Assembly: GCA_034008185.1 (NCBI GenBank)
Contig: CM067081.1
Span: forward strand, 103,859,265 to 103,923,264
DNA length: 64,000 nucleotides
Direction: 5' to 3'
DNA from: Gorsachius magnificus
Lineage: Eukaryota; Chordata; Aves; Pelecaniformes; Ardeidae
A program made the position numbers and the translations under genes. Shown here one piece after another: positions 60,401 to 64,000 of the stretch (the stretch's first letter is position 1; each line of letters begins with the position of its first letter). Under the pieces are notes generated by a model. That model was given only the letters and a program-made list of their open reading frames with translations, had not been told where the DNA came from and did no database searches.

Positions 60401-62589
60401 GCAATGATATCTAGTTTAAAATTTTCTCTTTTCTCCTATCAGAGAGGAAAAAGCACACACATTTAAATCAGTGGCCCATATATGTAGATGAACATAGCAC
60501 TTTTTCATATGAAAACCAGATTCCAAGTGCCCAGCAATTTTGGAGGTCCATTTGTCTTCTGCTGCTGCTCATCTTAGAGTGCTCCAATATTTTATCTTGA
60601 AGTTCAACATTCAAATACTTTTTTTTCCCCACCTAAAACTTAAGTTACTCTTCCTGTTATCTGCAACTTGTTGCCGAAACAGTGACCATTCATATACTTA
60701 AGGTTTTTCCAAAGGTATTTCATCATGAGGTCACGGACAGGTCTGCATGCAGAGTTAGTGCCTCCCCTCTCTTTCTCCAGAGAGGTAGCGTGGGTAGATA
60801 GATGAGACTAAGATTTATTCTCAGTGCTGTAAAATTTTTGCTCTGAAACATGAATGAACTCTTCAACCTTGGGAAAATACGTATTTTTTTTTTCTCCTGG
60901 AAATAGCCAGGCTGCTTCTTGCTAACTTTTCAAGAAAGGTAAGTTAAAAATCAGGTATGACATCTTTTGAAATTTAGTTAAGTCCTAAGAAATTACATTC
61001 AGAGTTTTGGCAGTATCACTATTAGACCATTATTAGTGACAAAATAAATCTTCAGTGTTTGTTGGGTTCCTGTTAAAGTTATGGAAAACTGTTTGAAAAA
61101 TAGAGGCTAAAATGTGCATAGGTACTGTATAATAAATTATATATCTGAAAAGGGATATGCAAAGACAGGAATCTAAGCAATAATTTTTATCTTTTCCTTA
61201 ACTTAAGATACTGAATCACCACATTATAATGAGTTTTATATATCACACCTCTGCCTGGAAAACTTTTGGACTGTAATTATTATAATTAGAAAAATTTAAA
61301 GGATAAAAATATTTTTCATTTATTTTGTGCATTCTACACTATTGCATACAATGAATTGCTTTGTTATGTGTGTTAAATGATTGTTTTTTTTTTTTTATTC
61401 ATTGTCAACCAGTCTGGTTTTTATTTTCATGTGTTCATAACGGAGGGAGGGAGGCAAGCCTTATGCACCATCTCTCAGATTTTTCCACTGAGATCAGTTG
61501 TCTCCACCACCTACAACAAATGAAGAGATTCTGAGATTTGCTATAAGTACACTGCATTTATTTGGTGTAAAAAATTCAGGAAACTGATGGTTCTTGGACC
61601 ATAAACCTTCTTCTTTGTCACAGGCTTGATGAAGTGAAAGCCTATTAATTTAGGTGGACCTCTGATATGCTTGGGCCACAGGTGAGACAAAAGATGTATC
61701 ACCAATGTTTTTTTGGGAACTCAAGTGTTAAAATGATGTTTTAAAGCTGTGTAAAACATTCTGACAGTCTACTCCCCCAAGGCAGAAAGAAGTTTTTCAC
61801 ACCCAGATTTTTTTCTAGAAAATGTCATAACCCTTTGAGCCTCCCTTGACCTGTTTCTGTAGCTGCACTGTGGCACGTGTAACACATCCATGTGTAGCGT
61901 CTTGCTGGAGACAGGATATGGGGCTCATGACCCTTAGTCGAAGCCCTGGCAGCTGTTGCCATAATCGTTTCCTTAGCGTGACTTCAAAAGCATATTGAAC
62001 TCTCATGTGTCCACATTCAAATTCTCTGAATTTGTCTCAGAATACCTTTGGGGCAGGGAATTACTGTTCCTTGTATTTCTCTGTAGCTAACAGCTAGAGG
62101 AACGGAGATTCTTAAAGTCAAATTTTATACAGGACACTTGTTCTGCTTGTTCTGTAAAGACAGGAATAGCCATCATTCCAGCTTTGGTCTTTTAATATAA
62201 ATGTATTCCACAGTGTTGAGTTTTTGGGGTTTTTTTTCCCCTGTCAAACCAAGAGCATAACCATTCAATATCAATTAATCTTAATGCTTAAGAAAATCAT
62301 AGGGAATTAACCATTTATGAGATATGAGCAAAGGTTTTGAGCTCAACAAATAAGCAAGTGCATATGTAGGTCAATTCTTGTCTGACTCACACTTTTCCTG
62401 CTGAACAAAGTAAGAAACCAAATATTTTTTTACTTTATTTTGCTGTTGCACAGAGGAAATTTTAAAAATATCTAGAAGATTTTTTAGCTCAAAACCTTTG
62501 CGCCATTATCAATATGGCTTCAGATGGCTTCTTACTTAGGCTCTGACTTCTCAACATAAGAAAAGAATTTTTAAATTTAAGGGTCATCA
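57446..62589. other. Long non-coding stretch, nothing firmly recognised
   Basis: 'gactaactttaggtgcctaattactaag' near 57853-57880 resembles an old amniote palindromic repeat. A plus-strand frame at 59075-59302 spans an acceptor-like 'ttttgttctacag', but no partner exon is seen. T-rich runs lie at 60884-60893 and 61384-61396. No gene is called. Confidence 0.45.
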
Positions 62590-62760
62590 CAGCACTGGTT
62601 GCCCAGCGTCTCTATCTGGGCAGATACTCAAGACCAGACTGACACTCAACACCAGACTGGCCATGACCCTGAGCAACCTAGTTTGGGGGCCTCTGCTTGA
62701 GCATGGGGGCTGGACCAGATGATTTCAAGAGGCACCTTCCAGCCTCAACCATTCTGTGAC
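62590..62760 (+). mobile_element. CR1 LINE 3' fragment with internal 18-bp duplication
   Basis: The plus strand ends 'gggggctggaccagatgatttcaagaggcaccttccagcctcaaccattctgtgac', the CR1 3' end. Inside it, an 18-bp segment is tandemly duplicated (actcaagaccagactgac at 62626-62643, repeated with two changes at 62644-62661). It is an old, 5'-truncated copy. Confidence 0.88.
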
Positions 62761-63239
62761 TCAGACAGAGATGCTGCTCGGTTTTCAATGTGGAACGCAC
62801 ATGCTAGAATTTATTTCAAACTTTATTAATTATGCCATTAAAAATAAATGTTTTTGAAAGCCAGATGGGAACACGAACATGGAAACATGGAAGTAAGATG
62901 ATACGTTCTTTAAGTACTTTATTTTCACTAACATTTCTCTGAAGGAAAGTCTTCAATTAAAAGCTCTGAAAATTCCACATGTGGAAAAGAAAACACTGAT
63001 CTGCTTTTATGTGTTAAAAAGGCACCTAGGACACAAGCAGCCTTAATGATGAAGATCCCACATCTTTACGGATTTGCTTATGCACTAGGAACACTGAAGA
63101 ACTTGCAAGAGTTTTCCTGGGTAGGCAATACCTCAGGGACTGAGGGGTCTCCAACAGTTTCAGGAACCAAGCACATCCTGTGCTTTGGTTCCTAGGATGG
63201 CCACAAGCTGAGGGGTTAGCCTTGATCTATCAGCCTGGC
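62761..63239. other. Non-coding stretch between CR1 fragments
   Basis: No repeat or gene recognised. The right end (63115-63239) may be a diverged 5' extension of the following CR1. Confidence 0.45.
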
Positions 63240-63376
63240 CCAGACTTCCCAAAGCAGCTTCTTTGTCTCTGACAAATTCCAAGTGGTCTTGGTGAACCTG
63301 CTTTAGCAGCAGGGTTGGACTAGATGATCTCCTGAACTCCCTTCCAACCCTTGCCATTCTGTGATTCTGTGTGATT
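63240..63376 (+). mobile_element. CR1 LINE 3' fragment
   Basis: 'ggtgaacctgctttagcagcagggttggactagatgatctcctgaactcccttccaacccttgccattctgtgattctgtg' is a CR1 3' untranslated region with two 8-mer terminal repeats. It closely resembles the copy at 42110-42247, so both belong to the same subfamily. The left boundary is uncertain. Confidence 0.9.
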
Positions 63377-64000
63377 CAGAAGTGGACACGTGGAGGACAT
63401 ACTAGCTAGAATATCTTACTTAGCAATGGCATTCATGCTGCAGCTCATGCAACCATAAGCAGTATCAGAGTATATGTGCATGTTAATCAGCAACTCTCAG
63501 GATAAAACCAGTTCCACCAAAGTTCAAATCTACTTTAGAGAACACCAGCTGAGGATCCTGATCATAAAGATATCAGAAGAATAAGTGAAGATTTTTGGCC
63601 TCTGCATGCTTTCTGTGCTATATCTAATCTGAGAAGCAAATGAGATTATTGGAGTCCAGTGTCAGCAATTTAATCCCAAATCCATGAAGACAAATATCTC
63701 ATTGATATTGGTGTGAGATGTGTTTACTCAGGCTGGTTTATTGCTCCACGGATACTTCAGCTAAACTTTAGTATTATATTAAGAAACCTGAAAATACCCT
63801 TCACTGAAACAAGGGATAACACCAGCTCAGTATTTTTAATGAAACTCTTCCCATGAAAGAGGTTAGATTTTTGGGTCCCTGGATTACACTGCAGTTCTGG
63901 ACAAGAATCTGATTGATTTCAAGTCATTATGATGGAATTTCAAGTTGGTTTGGCTTGTAACTCTTAAAGTCTCAAATCAAATGGGAAAACTCCATCAATT
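63377..64000. other. Non-coding stretch to window end
   Basis: AT-rich sequence with no repeat, gene or RNA recognised. Confidence 0.5.

Noticed and set aside
1..64000. tRNA, rRNA, CRISPR, bacterial operons or phage-type systems
   Set aside because: No cloverleaf, no regularly spaced repeats, no operon-like gene packing; the sequence is vertebrate in repeat content.

Overview
This window looks like about 64 kb of avian nuclear DNA that is intergenic or deep-intronic. Two things support a bird. First, eight young to middle-aged CR1 LINE fragments are present, several ending in the typical ATTCTATG-type 8-mer repeats or their CACAGAAT/CATAGAAT complement. Second, the LTR families have the look of bird endogenous retroviruses, and there are no mammalian-type Alu, B1 or L1 sequences. 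No convincing host protein-coding gene was found, and no rRNA, tRNA or CRISPR array. Open frames are short and overlap on both strands, as expected by chance; the protein-like ones resolve into transposon relics. Family recognition is from memory of these families; no search was run.

Layout. 1-4.5 kb is plain non-coding DNA. 4.5-7.3 kb holds a decayed minus-strand LTR, a GC-rich patch and a 1.05-kb 5'-truncated CR1 (minus) that still shows reverse-transcriptase text. 7.3-22 kb is mostly unique sequence with simple repeats, an ancient CR1-like LINE (10.7-11.2 kb, minus) abutted by a younger CR1 (plus), a 29-bp tandem duplication and a conserved-looking block near 18.2-18.7 kb. A short CR1 at 22.0-22.2 kb belongs to the same subfamily as the one at 6.3 kb.

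28.1-31.4 kb is the densest mobile-element cluster: an ancient CR1-like LINE (plus), a decayed LTR (plus), a short stretch of retroviral internal sequence (minus), a 1.03-kb LTR (minus) and an old CR1. A near-perfect 33-bp direct repeat brackets most of this block. 34.6-35.9 kb contains a minus-strand protein-like relic with hydrophobic ends and a cysteine-rich middle, resembling a decayed envelope-type glycoprotein, followed by a purine tract.

36-48 kb has further CR1 pieces, ancient amniote repeat remnants and a third ancient CR1-like LINE (47.9-48.6 kb, minus). 49.6-50.2 kb is a clean solo LTR with a 5-bp target duplication. 52-53.1 kb and 54.3 kb have the texture of regulatory non-coding DNA. 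At 56.1-56.4 kb is a 93-codon open frame carrying a YIDD reverse-transcriptase motif of Penelope-like type, the most unusual item in the window. Two more CR1 tails lie at 62.6 and 63.3 kb.

No cooperating gene system is visible. The window is best read as a repeat fossil record plus possible cis-regulatory DNA.
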